Of a stretch of DNA of 64,000 nucleotides, positions 47,209 to 60,700 are shown in pieces. Position 1 is the first letter of the stretch. Every line of letters starts with the position of its first letter. Made by a program: the position numbers and the translations under genes. The stretch spans positions 789,501 through 853,500 of the forward strand of contig CAJHZI010000421.1 of NCBI GenBank assembly GCA_905160935.1, read 5' to 3'. This DNA is from Enchytraeus crypticus. Taxonomy: Eukaryota > Annelida > Clitellata > Enchytraeida > Enchytraeidae. A model generated the notes under the pieces. The model did not search any database and had not been told where the DNA came from. It saw nothing but the letters and a program-made list of their open reading frames with translations.

Positions 47209-47349
47209 CTCTAGGCGCAATTCATTTAATGAATTACAAAATGTTTGTGGTATATCCGCTGGGCTGAAACAAATAATATGCAGACATTAATCAGAGACAT
47301 AGCACATTTATACATATCTAATACACGTGTACATTATGAACATTTCTCT

Positions 47350-47425
47350 CTCTCTCTCCTAGTATACTGCCTATTGACAGGTCCATGATATATCCTCCGC
47401 TCTGTCCTGTCTTTTATTTTCCTTC
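47350..47425 (-). mobile_element. LINE-alpha 3' terminus fragment
   Basis: Minus strand: AGGACAGAGCGGAGGATATA, CATGGACCTGTCAATAGGCAG hairpin region, TATACTAGGAGAGAGAGAGAG. Here the tail is a (GA)n run, as in SINE-D. Confidence 0.65.
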
Positions 47426-47426
47426 T

Positions 47427-47535
47427 AATACATCATCATCATCATCTTCGCTAAAATTCCTTAAAATTAAAATTAGTGTAACTAGGGTCGAGATGCGAAT
47501 AGACCTAATCCAATCCTCTCTGTCCCATACCATAT
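47427..47535 (-). repeat. SINE-C 3' part
   Basis: Minus strand: GGGACAGAGAGGATTGG, TCTATTCGCATCTCGACCC, then a (GAT)n end. It abuts the LINE-alpha fragment. Confidence 0.5.
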
Positions 47536-48311
47536 CATACCTCTTAATTCCAAAAACACAAAATAATACAATCAATAAACAAGAAATACATCAAATACAA
47601 AATAAATTTAACGACACATCCAAGATGGGTCATTACAATATGCCGTTTTGATGTGTCATTTTAATGTTGCTGTTAACATTAGTTGAAGAAGATAACGTTA
47701 AATATACCTCATTTATTGTCTTTACTTCATTCAATACATCATATCTTGAAGATCTTAATCCTTTAAAATACAGTAGAAAAATCCACAGTGTAATTGTGCC
47801 ATTAGTAGATGTATTTCAGTTTGCCTTCAAATTCTTCCAATCATCAGGGTAATTAAAGGCGCAACACTTGACCGCTAAGCTGTTCCTTATTAACTTGTTC
47901 ATAATTATGGCCAAAAATGTACAGGACTTGAGTGTAAAAGTCTAGTTGAAAAATTATGGGTTAAAGTGCATACAGTACATTACGGCATTTACGCTCAAAT
48001 TAGAGAGATATTCTAGATGAACTAAGTCTACTATTTCACTCTTTTTTGCAACTCTAATAAAAGACATTTTGAATATTACTCTAACTACGTCTGCATGGAG
48101 ATATGAATTTCAGTGTGTCGTGGAAGTTTAAAAAAACTGCAAATTGATTTATGATTCAAGGTCTAAGGGTAAAATAAAGGCAGTCCACTTAATATTATGA
48201 TTGGAAACTAGCAGAAGCAGATGAAATCTTTGAGGTGTACTTGATAATCTCTGAGAATAATAATTTAAATCCCAAAAATATCCTGACTAACCAGTAGTTA
48301 AAGACATGATT

Positions 48312-48490
48312 AATAGATCTCTCTCTCTCTCTCTCTCTAGTGCTCTATCAAGTGGCAGGTCCAAGGTACATATTACTACAGACGTGCTGCTTTTCACACG
48401 CCATCGATCAATGAGTTAATCCCTTAGAAGTAACAAAAGGCTTTGTCTCATCCATACCTTAATGTAGCCTATATAAGTGCTTTATCTTTC
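48312..48490 (-). repeat. SINE-D 3' half with (GA)n tail
   Basis: Minus strand: GGTATGGATGAGACAAAGCC, AGTAATATGTACCTTGGACC, TGCCACTTGATAGAGCACTAG, then (GA)n. It shares the LINE-alpha-like 3' end. Confidence 0.75.
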
Positions 48491-48499
48491 ACCATTGCT

Positions 48500-49885
48500 A
48501 AAATGTAGATTTGTTTGCTTCATGCTATTACATATAAGGGTGTAGTAGAACAGTATTGGCTGCCAACTGCAAGCAAATTGGTGTAAGAGCTGAAACAAGT
48601 CAATATCTGCTAAATATTCCTGAAAGCTATTTTTGAAGTGATCTGCTGTGAATCCCAGTAACAGTTCTGATGAATACCGATATAATACCAATAGAAGATT
48701 TATAGTCAAAATATATTCATTCTTGAGCATACCCAACATATAATAATTTGTAGATAAAATAACTTTATATATTTCACTAATGACCTCCACAAAGAACAAA
48801 CATAATAGACTTGCTAATATTTACTTATTTCGTCGTAGCATTTTTGTCTTTTTTGTGAATAACCATTAACCGGTTAACTATCGGCGAACGATCACTCACG
48901 ACTACCAGTTTCGATTGTCACGTATAAACAGTATGTGTGACAAGTTCTTCACTAAGTGAACCCTTTAATACCAATTTGCGTGCTAAAAGTCTCGTACACT
49001 CCCAAATGAGCAAGGCTTCCCCTAACCAAGCTTTCAAAAAATTCCATGAGGGAAATGATTGTAAAAAACTAAAAGATCTCTATCTACTTTGTTTGTTGGT
49101 TTAATATTTCTCTCAATCACAGTGAGGCCTTTCATTCAAAGGTAAGAAATTAACAAATATGCGTACTACAAATGGTTACAATATGTTGGAAAAATGAAAT
49201 TTTACGTCACACGATTTGTTGTAAACGGAATCCGTCACTCCGAAATCTATATTTAGACGACCTTCAGGATGTTGACATTGAGAGCCGCCAGTAGCATAAA
49301 CTTTATAATACATTTAATATATAACTTTTATATTGACAACAATAAAAATTATGATCTTTAACATTGTTGCACATGATATTCCAATAATTCATTAGCGAAA
49401 TTTAGCCGTCAATTAATTAAAAAGAGTTATTTTTAGTTAAATAAAGATCTATTTATTGGGTGATACTGTGCCATGTAAATATTTACATTTGTCTACTAGC
49501 TTCACATCTTCTTTGTTAAAGTAATGAAATTTGTTATGTTAGTGTTAGTTAGATTGTTAGTTGCTGACACGAAGAATGGTAACATCTAGAACTGCGAAGC
49601 AGAAGTCAATCTAAGTAGCAAATAGGCAGTGCAGCTTTGGTAAGTTGGAAATTGACCATCCCAATCTAGCTTAACATTGTATTTATTCATATTTATAGGC
49701 GTACTGATATTACTCAATGAAAAGAAATTTAACGTAAAACGAAAAGTTGATGGCCTTTATTCTCGATCCCCTTTTGAATCTCTCTTTATCGCCATTAATA
49801 TTTTACTCAGTCTGGCAAATTTGATACACGTGGATCTTCAGTGTACATCTGATGTGATTAGGCCCTATCTCAAGACTGTAGTGGT
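48500..49885. other. Intergenic or 5' flank of the PPP1R3 gene
   Basis: No coding exon assigned. A candidate 5' UTR exon of the PPP1R3 gene may end at the GTGAGTG donor near 48890. Otherwise AT-rich unique sequence. Confidence 0.35.
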
Positions 49886-49889
49886 TAGG

Positions 49890-50115
49890 TTAGATCAAGG
49901 CGTCAGATAAAGCAATGAAACTTTAATTTGACATATTCTGAGGCGAATTAAACTCTCGTGGTGTCGATTCTCGGCCGCACTGATCTGTGAGTAAAATCTC
50001 AAGCATTCACTGGGCTGGTTATATGTAAAATGGAATAAATTTCCGCACTATTTTAATGTTTTATTAAAGGTGTTAGATGCCCACGTAGTAGATCATTTTA
50101 CTACAATGTGTGCTA
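49890..50115 (+). repeat. SINE-A copy, diverged
   Basis: TCGTGGTGTCGATTCTCGGCC (worn B box), GTAAAATCTCAAGCATTCAC, GGGCTGGTTATATGTAAAATG and TAGATCATTTTACTACAATG mark the family. Confidence 0.75.
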
Positions 50116-50221
50116 TTTTACAGTTAGTTAACTAGTTAGTTAAACTGCGAACAGCCAATGGATTAGATTTTGCGTTGAAAGCCAGTCAGAATGTAAACAC
50201 CACATATATTATGATTTAAGA

Positions 50222-50538
50222 GGGATCAATAAAGCTAGTCAATAACAGTGAAAACCATGAGCTCTATAATAGTCCATTGATGGATCAATAAAGCCATTCA
50301 ATCCTAGTGTAAAACACGGGAAGTATGATGGATTAATAAAGCTAGTTAACAAGTGTAAAATACCGGATATATGATGGATCAATAAAGGTAGTCAATCATA
50401 GTGCAAAAAATCGAATGTGTGATGGTGTAATAGTGCAAGTCAATCATGGTGTACAAAACGAGATGGATTGTGGATCAATAAAGATAGCCGATCAGAGAAT
50501 AAAACACCGGATGTATGATGGATCAATAAAGCTCTCCT
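50222..50538 (+). repeat. ~53-bp tandem repeat with AATAAA in nearly every unit
   Basis: Seven diverged units around GGATCAATAAAGCTAGTCAA and CACCGGATGTATGAT. The unit keeps ATCAATAAAG even where the rest has drifted. Intergenic between PPP1R3 and TRMT2A. Confidence 0.85.
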
Positions 50539-51264
50539 TCTTTCTGTTCTCATAAGTAATTAGGACCTACATAGCTGACGATAGTAGCAGATAACAGAGT
50601 TAAGCATATGATAGGCGTGGCGTTTGCTTCTTTCACGTTCATAAAGAGTGACGGAGGTTATCATGTGCGACGATGTCTACATTTCAGTCACTGGAGTAAG
50701 CTTCAAGGATTATCCTGTTTTACGAGAGAAAAAACTTTACAGTCCGATATACATTACAATGGAAGAAAAAAGCAGATAAAACTGTATATTTTGAGACCAA
50801 ACATAACTTTCCCATTCCCAGAAGTGCAAGGTAAGCAAACACGTTATGACATTGCTGCAGTTCCAGTCGTTTAAATAGGCAACAGGCGAGATACTGGAAT
50901 GGTCTATCATTCATAAAGTGTGTGACAATTTGAAGATTCAGATCTTCAGAGAACGAAACCCCGGTAGGAGAGGGTCGCCATTCAAATAGTTTTTGTCAAC
51001 CATATGATGTCAGCGGCAAACCTTCTTTTTTGGGTAAACCTTGTTTTTCATTCCTATATTTTTATTATTCTACGCTATACAGCGTCGTGATTCTGCTATT
51101 AGCCTATATATCCAAACCTAAAACAAAGAAATCAACTATTCAAGGAATACCACAAAGGAATCTAAGCTCCAACCAACAATGTCGTAATTAGGCTAACCTT
51201 CCAGTATTCACTTCTGCTGAGGAGAAACAGATTAACTCAAAATTTAGACGATATTTTATACCTA

Positions 51265-51655
51265 TAATTAATTAACGCATGGAGCTTAAGAAAGGAAGAT
51301 ATTAGGAAACTGGAGGCATTGGAATTGTGGATATGGAGAAGAATGGAGAGGATTAGCTGGACTCAAAGGTTACAAATGAGGAAGTTCTGGAAAGAGTTAG
51401 TAAAAATTGACAGTTGAAATGTATTAAGAAATAGGAAAAAGAGTAAAAAGGACACATTCTAAGGGGAGAGGGTCTGTTGGTGGGGGTCGTGGAAGGTAGA
51501 TTTGACGGGGGTGGAGGCAGAGGCAGACCGAGATTAGGTATGTTAGATGATTTAAAGATCCACTCATATGCGGACATGAAGAGGAAATCGGAAGACAGAG
51601 AAGAGTGGAGGCGCTATATACCATGGACTTGCCAGTAGGCAGTGCACTAAGAGAG
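51265..51655 (+). mobile_element. LINE-alpha 3' fragment (sense)
   Basis: Plus strand covers the C-terminal coding end (GAGCTTAAGAAAGGAAGATA, GGAGAGGATTAGCTGGACTC) through the 3' terminus CATGGACTTGCCAGTAGGCAG, TGCACTAAGAGAG. It lies just beyond the TRMT2A stop, antisense to that gene. Confidence 0.85.
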
Positions 51656-51715
51656 AAAATTAATTAACGCTCACAATTAATTGCAGATCACAATTAAACG
51701 ATATCAGCGAAAGTA

Positions 51716-54700
51716 TTAAAGTCTCTGTAGACGCAGGACTAGTTCACAATGTTCTGTATGAGGAAAGAGATCCACCGGCGTGACCTCCATCAGTCTGAAA
51801 GGTTGACCCAGTACCCTCTTGGACGCCTGGCGAGTTAAACTAAGCAATCAATCATGCAATTAATTAATCACTCATTTAATAAAATCAATCAATAGGTTTA
51901 GGTTTACAAATGTTGTGTCCGGGTTTCTGAAGTATAGACCACCCATTGACTGCATATGTCGTAAGAGGCGACAAAGCACTAAGATCCAAACCAACCTCAG
52001 AAAGGACATTTGGTTAGTGATAAAGGCTTCCGAAGTCTTTGCGCTTTTAAGTTGACTGATTGTTACAGAATGTACAATTTTAAAGTTAAACAACTCAGTA
52101 AATAAATCAGGATTATTATTATTTCAATCATTAGAAAATGATCAACAATTTCATTAGAAGCCGGGTGGGTTAAATAAAGGCAATCAATCAAGCAATCAGA
52201 TGGCAAAGACATTTAAACGAAAGGTAAGAAGAATTGGACTAATAAAAACAAAATACCCTATCTACCAAGCACGAATCAAACAACCGAGTAACCAAGAAAC
52301 AAATCCATAATGAGGCTAAGATCAATTGGTCTAGTCTATTAATTAACATATATGAAGTCTTGATTAATTTAATTTAACCAAATTACTCTGTCTACCAAGC
52401 ACGAATCAAACAATTGAGTAAGCTATAATTAAACTCATGGAGATGACAAGAAGTGCATCACACCATTAATCTAACCATCATACTTCACACCCAGTCAATT
52501 GGGTGGATCTATGAGATTAAGTCAGTATTATATTAATCAATTACAGTACTAACTTCACCAAGATTATTTAGCTTTGAAGCTTCTTTAGCGCTTAAGCATA
52601 AAAGACTACATGGCTGGAGCCAGTGGCGATGTCGGTAAGGTATTCGACCGCGGATAAGTATGTGCGGGGTTCAAATCCTGAGCTCGCCCGTCACTGACAT
52701 CGCTTTCGAGTGAGGAAACTGACGTTAACATTAGCTTTACCAGTGTTTTTACATGTAAATGTTTAGAGACAGCAGCAACAACAACAAAAACAGGAGGCTG
52801 TAGTAAGACAACATACTCTACGATATTCTGCGTGGCTGCTGAGGGTTTACACGAGACGTAGACTAGTCTCCTAACAAATGAACTTCTGCGTATAGCTCTT
52901 ATTACATCAGCATCTAGATCACAAGCAGAGAATGTAGTACTTCAATATGAATCAATACCAAAATAAACTTTACAAGTACTCTAAGTTCTCTTTATCACCC
53001 TAGAATAACACTTGGCATGAAGAAACGTCAGAAATAAGTATTTTAACTAGACGGTTTCTGTTTTCATCAAGCCAGTTTGTTTTTATATGACAAGGAGTAA
53101 TAGTCATAGTCAGTATCGTACCTTTAGTCAGTATATCTTGCCTCAGTTTACCAACTGGATTTCTAAAATAGTATTCTAGACAAGTAGTCTCTAGTGATAC
53201 ATTTGTTAGATAACCATAATGAGAGTGAGTTCATATTTTTCTGAACACTTCTTTGTGGCACAAAAAGAATTTAAAGTTTGGTGCATAACAAAAAATAGCT
53301 CACAATTTCCTATTTACGATTTTGTTATCTGCTTCACAAAACCATGACTAATCCTACAGATTTTATACGCATCTTTATTTCAAGTTCCCAGCAAGTAGAA
53401 ACGAACTATAAAATACTGTAAATTCTTAAGTAAATATTTATTCAACAGATTTGATCCCGTTTGACGCTGTCAATATCTTTCACAACAATCAAATAGTCTA
53501 TCCTGTTTGTCTACAGAGATCTGTATATAAATACATCTTTATGATTCTTCTGACAGGTTCAGACAATACACGAAGCATGGAACAAAATACAAGCAAAACC
53601 ATCCCCGATCAATTCTTTAAGACCTATCCCAAACAAAACAAAATTTAGACATAGGTTTAGGAATTCTTAGTTAATGGAGTCTTCTAGTGAACTGCCTAAC
53701 GGCGGGTCCACGGAATATAAATCTTCCAACCAATTCTATCCTCAGCCATCTTTTTCATCTCTAAATATGAATTTGTTATTAAATCATCTCTAATCCCATG
53801 TCTTGGTCTTCCTCTAACGCTTTTCGCTTGCATTTTCTATTACATCCTATAGCAAACCATTCCTCCTTATAATATGTCCTATCCAGCTTTTCTTTCTATT
53901 TCTTATAACTTTTTTTTAACTGTCTATCTGTACAGACTCTTTCACAAACTTATTCAGTTAACAGAGTGTCATAAATAAATTCAACAATTACACACAGATT
54001 TTGAAACGAAACATTTGAGCGAGAGTTTTCTTACGCAGGCCAGCACGAGGAGGGTCAACAACAACAACAACATCTTCGTTGGCTTCTATCTGGTACATGA
54101 GCGCTGGCAGGAGATCTTCTGCCTTACCACAATGGAACTCTGCGTTCTCTATACCTACACACAATTACACGTGTCATTACACAGTGGAACTCTGCGTTCT
54201 CTATATCTACACACAATTACACGTGTCATAACACAGTGGGACTCTGCATTCTCTATATCTACACACAATTATACATCTCATAACACAGCTGCATTCTGCG
54301 TTCTCTATACCTACAAAAATACCATTATACATGCCACAACACAGCTGCATTCTAACGAATTATTATGTCGAACTACAAAGGCATTCTGCGTTCTCCATAC
54401 CAACACACATACATGTCGAATCACAGCAGCAAGAAATAATCTACATGTATATATGAAGCAGCAGCAACTAAGAATAGTCCATAGCATTGAAAATTAAGTA
54501 ATTTATACCAGGAAATTGACACTAGAAGAAAATAGTCTACAGCAGGATATAATCTATACAATATGTATAATAAGAAATAATCCAAAGCAGGAAATATTCT
54601 ATATCAGGAAATTCCTTCTTCAATGTCTTCCGTGGCTTCCTCCATCATCGCCTCAGCGTAAATACTGTCTTACTCCAAGTCCTATTTCAGAAATACAATA

Positions 54701-57700
54701 TTGTCTATACAAGGCAATAATCTAAAGCAGGAAGTAACCTGCAACAATGATCACTAGGTAAGAACTTTCACAGTGTAGGAGCAGCAGCACTAACCATTTA
54801 TCTGAGCGTTGACTCTAGCGTCTTGAATAGCTTGGCTGCAGATCTCAATACCAATCACACGTTTAACTCTCTACAACAAATACAAATAATTCAGCAGTAA
54901 ATTCCATTGCTTTGCAGAACGTAAGGCTTCTAAGCGCAGCAATAACTTTTATAACAATGCCTTTTAAACAGTTTATTAGTCGGTTTAACGTCAAGGTCAG
55001 AAGCTCGTAGACCTTCCCTACAAGACGCCGATTCGACCTTCACCGTGGTTGACCAACTGACCTACCAACCACTGTAACAGTCAGGCTAGACTAAGAGATG
55101 ATCCAGTTCTCAATGAGACATACACGCTAAACAAGTCAAATATCTGAGATGCACTAGATAGAGGATAGAGCCTGTATCAAAGTTCATTAATGATACTGTC
55201 AATAATACTTTGATGCTACAACAATTATACATGTTACCATTTATAATATACAGAGGAAACAGTTCATCTTTAAATCACATCAAATGACCGTCAAGCAATC
55301 TTACTCTACTAGTCTGCAAAGGGCTGTCATTCTGTATGCCCACCACTCTCGTCCTAAATTAAGAAAACCATATTTGTAGACGGTTAGGGCTGCTTGAACA
55401 CAGTTATTTTCTATAAAATAATTATTCTAAATTACAATTATTTTATCTAAATTACAGTTATATTCTAGAAAATAATTCTTCTAAATTCATGCTTTCAAGC
55501 TTTCAATTCAGCAAAATTTTCCACTGAAAATACATTTGGCACAGACCTAAGGACACCAGTAAATAAATAAGTATACCCGTCACTGAGCTATTGACTGTAT
55601 CAATGGCTCAGGTTACAAACTTTTCTGATCTAAAATGTGAAGCTAGAAGACAGGTTACATAAATCGATAAGAAGCAGAGAAAGCAAGATGCTGATAACAA
55701 TGTAGATGTGGAGACCTTGGCTAATGTTAGACCAATGGTTCCAGTCCCACAGCAGACATCCAATAGCAATGTCTTATCCGTCACACTACACCAGTCTCCA
55801 ATACGAGAATAAAGGATTTCGGCTGCTTGAGTGTTCACTAGATCCATCAATCAATCAATCAAATCAATCCTTCATTCATTTCATAAGTCAATCACTCAAA
55901 AAATAGTAATTCAGTCATTCCATTCATCAATCAACCAATCAAACAAATAATTTAGTCAATCATTTAATTTAATGCAAATTACAATTAAATCGATCTAAGC
56001 TAATAAGCATTAACTATTACATTAGTATTACTATTATTATTTAGCATTACCAACTCAACTATTTAGTTGCATTCATAAGTATATGATTAAAGAGAAGAGA
56101 CTATTTGCTTCACATTATTTATTCACTTTTTGATATATTTTACCATCACCTTAAATCCCAGTTTAACTAGGGTCAAGATAACTAGGGCCGGGATATGAAT
56201 AGACCTTCTCCCAACCTCTTTGTCCCATACAATATCATCAATCAATCCACTAGTTTCATGTTCTTCTCAATCACCTCAGTTGTGGTCAACCTCTTTTTTA
56301 GCACAACACTTTTAATATATTTTATGAGGCACAAAAAAGGAATTTGTAAATCCTGTGAGAATCACTATAAATAATGCATGACAGAAACAAGCACTGAATG
56401 ATATCTAACAGCCAATTCTTAGTGTCGACTAATTAACTAAAGACTATGAATAAATTAAAGAACAGTGCAAAAAGTGAATTAATATATCTTTAATATATTT
56501 GCAATACCTTGAAAAAAGGCAGCTGGCGAAATTCTGAAGGTCATGTCGAGAAGCTTCTCTTCGATAAACTGAAAAATTTGTAAGTAGATAAAGAATTAAC
56601 GTATGTATTGTACGGTATTTAGCAGCGTGTCTTTTCATAATCTGTGCAAGCAGATGAGTGCAGTAAATAGCAGATCTTGAATTTACTAAATGAGAAGTTA
56701 AACTAAAATCAGTTGAGCAACAAGATTTAAATTTCTTACATATTGCGTCACCTACATTTGACTACATTTACATTGGTCTTAATAGAAACTGTAAATACTA
56801 AACATTTCACAGCGGCTAAACATTATCATGCACACAAAATCAATATAACTTATTCCAAATATCCAAAAGAGATATAAATATACACTTAAAATACACAATT
56901 TGAATTAAGAAAATATTGATCAAGAGTAAACTACAAACCTCAGCTCCAGCCAAATGCTCGTATACTGGTGTGGCGTTTCTAAAGAAAACATACAAATTAC
57001 TAGGTGAATGTAAAAAACAATGAATTTGATTTCTCATTTAATCGAATATCGAATTCCTTTGGCTTAGCTAGACATACCGCAGTCCTTACACTGACTCTAG
57101 CTATCCATATTGCTGCTTTAGAAAAAAATCATAAACCATAGACCTATATCCACTAATCATACTGTAGCCTACTGATTGACTGAAATTTACTGCAGTTGCA
57201 TTAGTATTGGTAAAAACAGTCAAACTAATACGGCAACAAGATATCTTATACAAAACGTTAAACTTTCTTTGCTTTAAAGCAACTGTACTTTAAATCCGAA
57301 AATTTAAAATAATTAACAGAAGCAACATATCCAGAAATTCAGCTTAGAGGATCAGAATGTACATATAAACTTGGAAATCAATTTTGGCGTTCGCTAGCTT
57401 TCACAGTTTTCTCTAATTCAAAACCTACAGAAAATAACATAGAGCAGAATATAAAATTACCCATAACTGTAACAACTTGTCAATAACCATTGAACAATGA
57501 GCAGAATATAAAATTAACTATAAAACTTGACACCCCACCCCCATTTGATAGATGAACGATCAGTGATCAATCAAACAGGAAATAAAATCAGATCTAACCA
57601 TAGGCCCACAGACCCAATGAGGGCAAGCTATTAGCACATGTAACACAAATCTGTGTAGCAAATGTAATGAAATGAGCTGTGTCTCAATCAAGGTGTAAAG

Positions 57701-60700
57701 GCATCCATGTCCACTGTTCGGGCATAGAAGAAAACCATTTTTCACTATGGATGTTGTGATAGGCGACAAAACGCAAGCTTAGGAAAAAAGTGCCATCACC
57801 TTAGAATACGAATATTCTAAGCTAAAGACTACAATAAGCGTATCATTTGTGATGGAAGTAACTTGTAGATCAAGAGAGTTTGGGATCTTGAAATCCAACT
57901 GTAATTATGAATATGGATCAAGTTATAATAAAGTAGTTATATGAGTTAAATAGTTATATGAATATGAGCCTGCCACTGAGTGAAGCACTAAAGATGACAC
58001 GAGTGGATACACAGAACTTAAGACAATTCTCAAACAATGTAAACACTGATCAGATACTACTCACATTTCCTTTCTATCAGACTCCAGTTGTAGAAACAAA
58101 GCGGCCAGTCTCAGTGGATGTTCAGCATCAGAACTTGACGTTAAGTCTGATGGTGTATCAGCTGATGATGACGATAGAAGATGTTTGAAGTGACAACGTA
58201 ATCCAAATTTCTCTTTCTCTATTTCCCCCTGTTATACAGCAAGGTCATTTGATTAACTACACTGTTATAATTTAACATTCGAATATTCTCCATGTTTAGA
58301 TTTATTGAAAGTAATGCTTACAAGTTCAATATGGTTAACATACACTACACATCATAAAAACCTTTAATTAAAAAAAGTAATTACATTGTACTAGACAGGC
58401 CGCAACAATTTAAGAATGACAATCTTGCCATATGACTACTAAACTATAAAATAAGAATATATACATATGTAGAATGCATAAGCACAGTACTATACAACGC
58501 AATTGTAAAAACCAGTTCCACAACCTAAGCCAACGTCAGAAACAAACCATCAGTAGGATCTTAATTGCAGGACACAATTACTTGAATGATAAAAACTAAT
58601 GCTCAGTCGGCTCATAAAAAATTAATGTCTATTTATAACACAAAGTCATCATTTACTCAAATATTATAAACATTATTAAAAGGTATTACTGTATAACATT
58701 AATAAACAACACATTTTTCCTGATCTTTCTACATTGCAGTTATCCGTTACAATGTAAAACATATTTATAATATAACTATAAAATTGCTCAGATACATTAC
58801 ACCCTACTCTTATAATCTCTTTTACACTGCATGTGTAAATCATCAGTTCATTAAAGTCAGTTACAGACAGAATCGATCTTTCATAATTTTGAGGCAGCAC
58901 TCCCAGTTAATCGCTTTCTTAGTGCATTAGTAAAGTTAGAGAAATCAAAATTAGAATGTTTTATTAAAGGTCTGTGCTGTAATTCTATAATGTATGCAGA
59001 CGACTTAGTCTTACTGTCTATTTCAATTCACGACTTGCAGAAACTTACTGACATATACAATGAAGAATTTAGTTCTATTGGTTTATTGATAAATTGTAAT
59101 AAGACATTTTGTATTCGTATTGGCCCTAGACATTCCATTAAAGTTTCACAAATCTTAATAAATGATACACCTATACAATGGGTAAGCGAAGTCATGTATT
59201 TAGGTTTGTCTGTGGTTTCTGCTAAGCATTTCAAGTTGAACTTGCAAAATAGGAAACAAAAATTCTTTCGAGCACTCAACGCTATTTTTTCAAGAATTTG
59301 TACCTCTTCACCGGAGGCAATAATTTCTTTGACTGAATCGCAATGCGTACCTATGTTACTATATGGCTTAGATAGTGTTGAACTGTCTAGGTCACAAATC
59401 CGCAGCATTGAAAATGCATATACACAAATCTACTCTAAGCTTTTCCATACATTAGATAAGAATATAATAGCTCAAAATCAATATTACATGGGTCAATTGC
59501 CAGCTGAAGTAAAAATTGCAATAAGACGATTGAAGTTCTTATCTAAGCTAAGTTCAACGGGTAACCATTACTGTGAAATTATTGATTATAATTATAGACA
59601 TGAAGAATTATGCAAACTAATGTCTGAGTACAATTGCTGTGTTGGACGTAATGTTACGGATCTATCTAAAGTAAACTGGAAGTATTATTTGCGTGTATAC
59701 TTTGAAAATAATAAACTAAATAAAACATAAAATTAATGCACGATAACTGAAAAAATAAAAGACTATAAGTTTCTCAAATTTAATTAATTTGTTTATTGCA
59801 CGCTTTTCGAGTATATGTGTGTGATGTTTCATGTTCTTTTCGTTTCGAATACCTTATCTCTTTGCCCTATTTCGTTGAACATGACGTCACTTTGTGCTTT
59901 ATATTGTGTACTTATTGTACTTATGCTACCATATTTTTGGTGAAATATAGATGTATATATTAGTAGTGAACTGCTAATGCTAAACTTTGCTCATCCAACA
60001 ATGATGCCCATTCACTATACTAAAAGACAAACCTCATATCCGACACAAAGACACAAACAATATTTTAAAAGTACAACCAATAATAGCATACGGCGGTTAA
60101 ATTCTGAGGATGTAGCACTACAGTAAGCATTAGATCCCGGGAGCTAGAGCTGTATCTAACTGTAGCCATCTGCCAGTAGCCTGATCTGTCAGCAGCGTTG
60201 AATGAGGCGAGGTTAGAGGAATTCTGCAGGAATGTCTGCAGCTCCTACACAACAAACATAGGAGCAATGATCATAGAGCACTTACAGAGTACTGCTCCAT
60301 ACAACACTCACAGCTCAATCATAGAGCACTTACAGAGTACTGCTCCATACAACACTCAGAGCTCAATCATAGAGCACTTACAGAGAGTACAATGCTCCAT
60401 ACTACACTCACAGCTCAATCGTAGAGCACATACAGAGTACTGCTCCATACAACTTTCACAGCTCAATCCTTGAGCGTCAACATACTACAGATTTACAAGA
60501 AGTTTCATGCTATATAAAATGATAAACCAATTTTTAAAATATTTACATAATTTTTTGCAATTCCATGAATATACATTCATTCATTAACGTCATCCTAAGA
60601 TTGAAGAAGGTTCTTAAGTCAAGTATACAACCTGAATTGCTAGTAATCTTAATAACGATTACAAGCCTATTTCATTTCATGTTCTTTGCAATCCTAAAAT

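Noticed and set aside
50608..50874. 88-codon plus-strand frame
   Set aside because: No recognisable family, no repeat or conserved motif, composition like the surrounding noncoding DNA.
54015..54497. 160-codon plus-strand frame
   Set aside because: It is the antisense of a TRMT2A exon plus the 52-bp array and matches no family.
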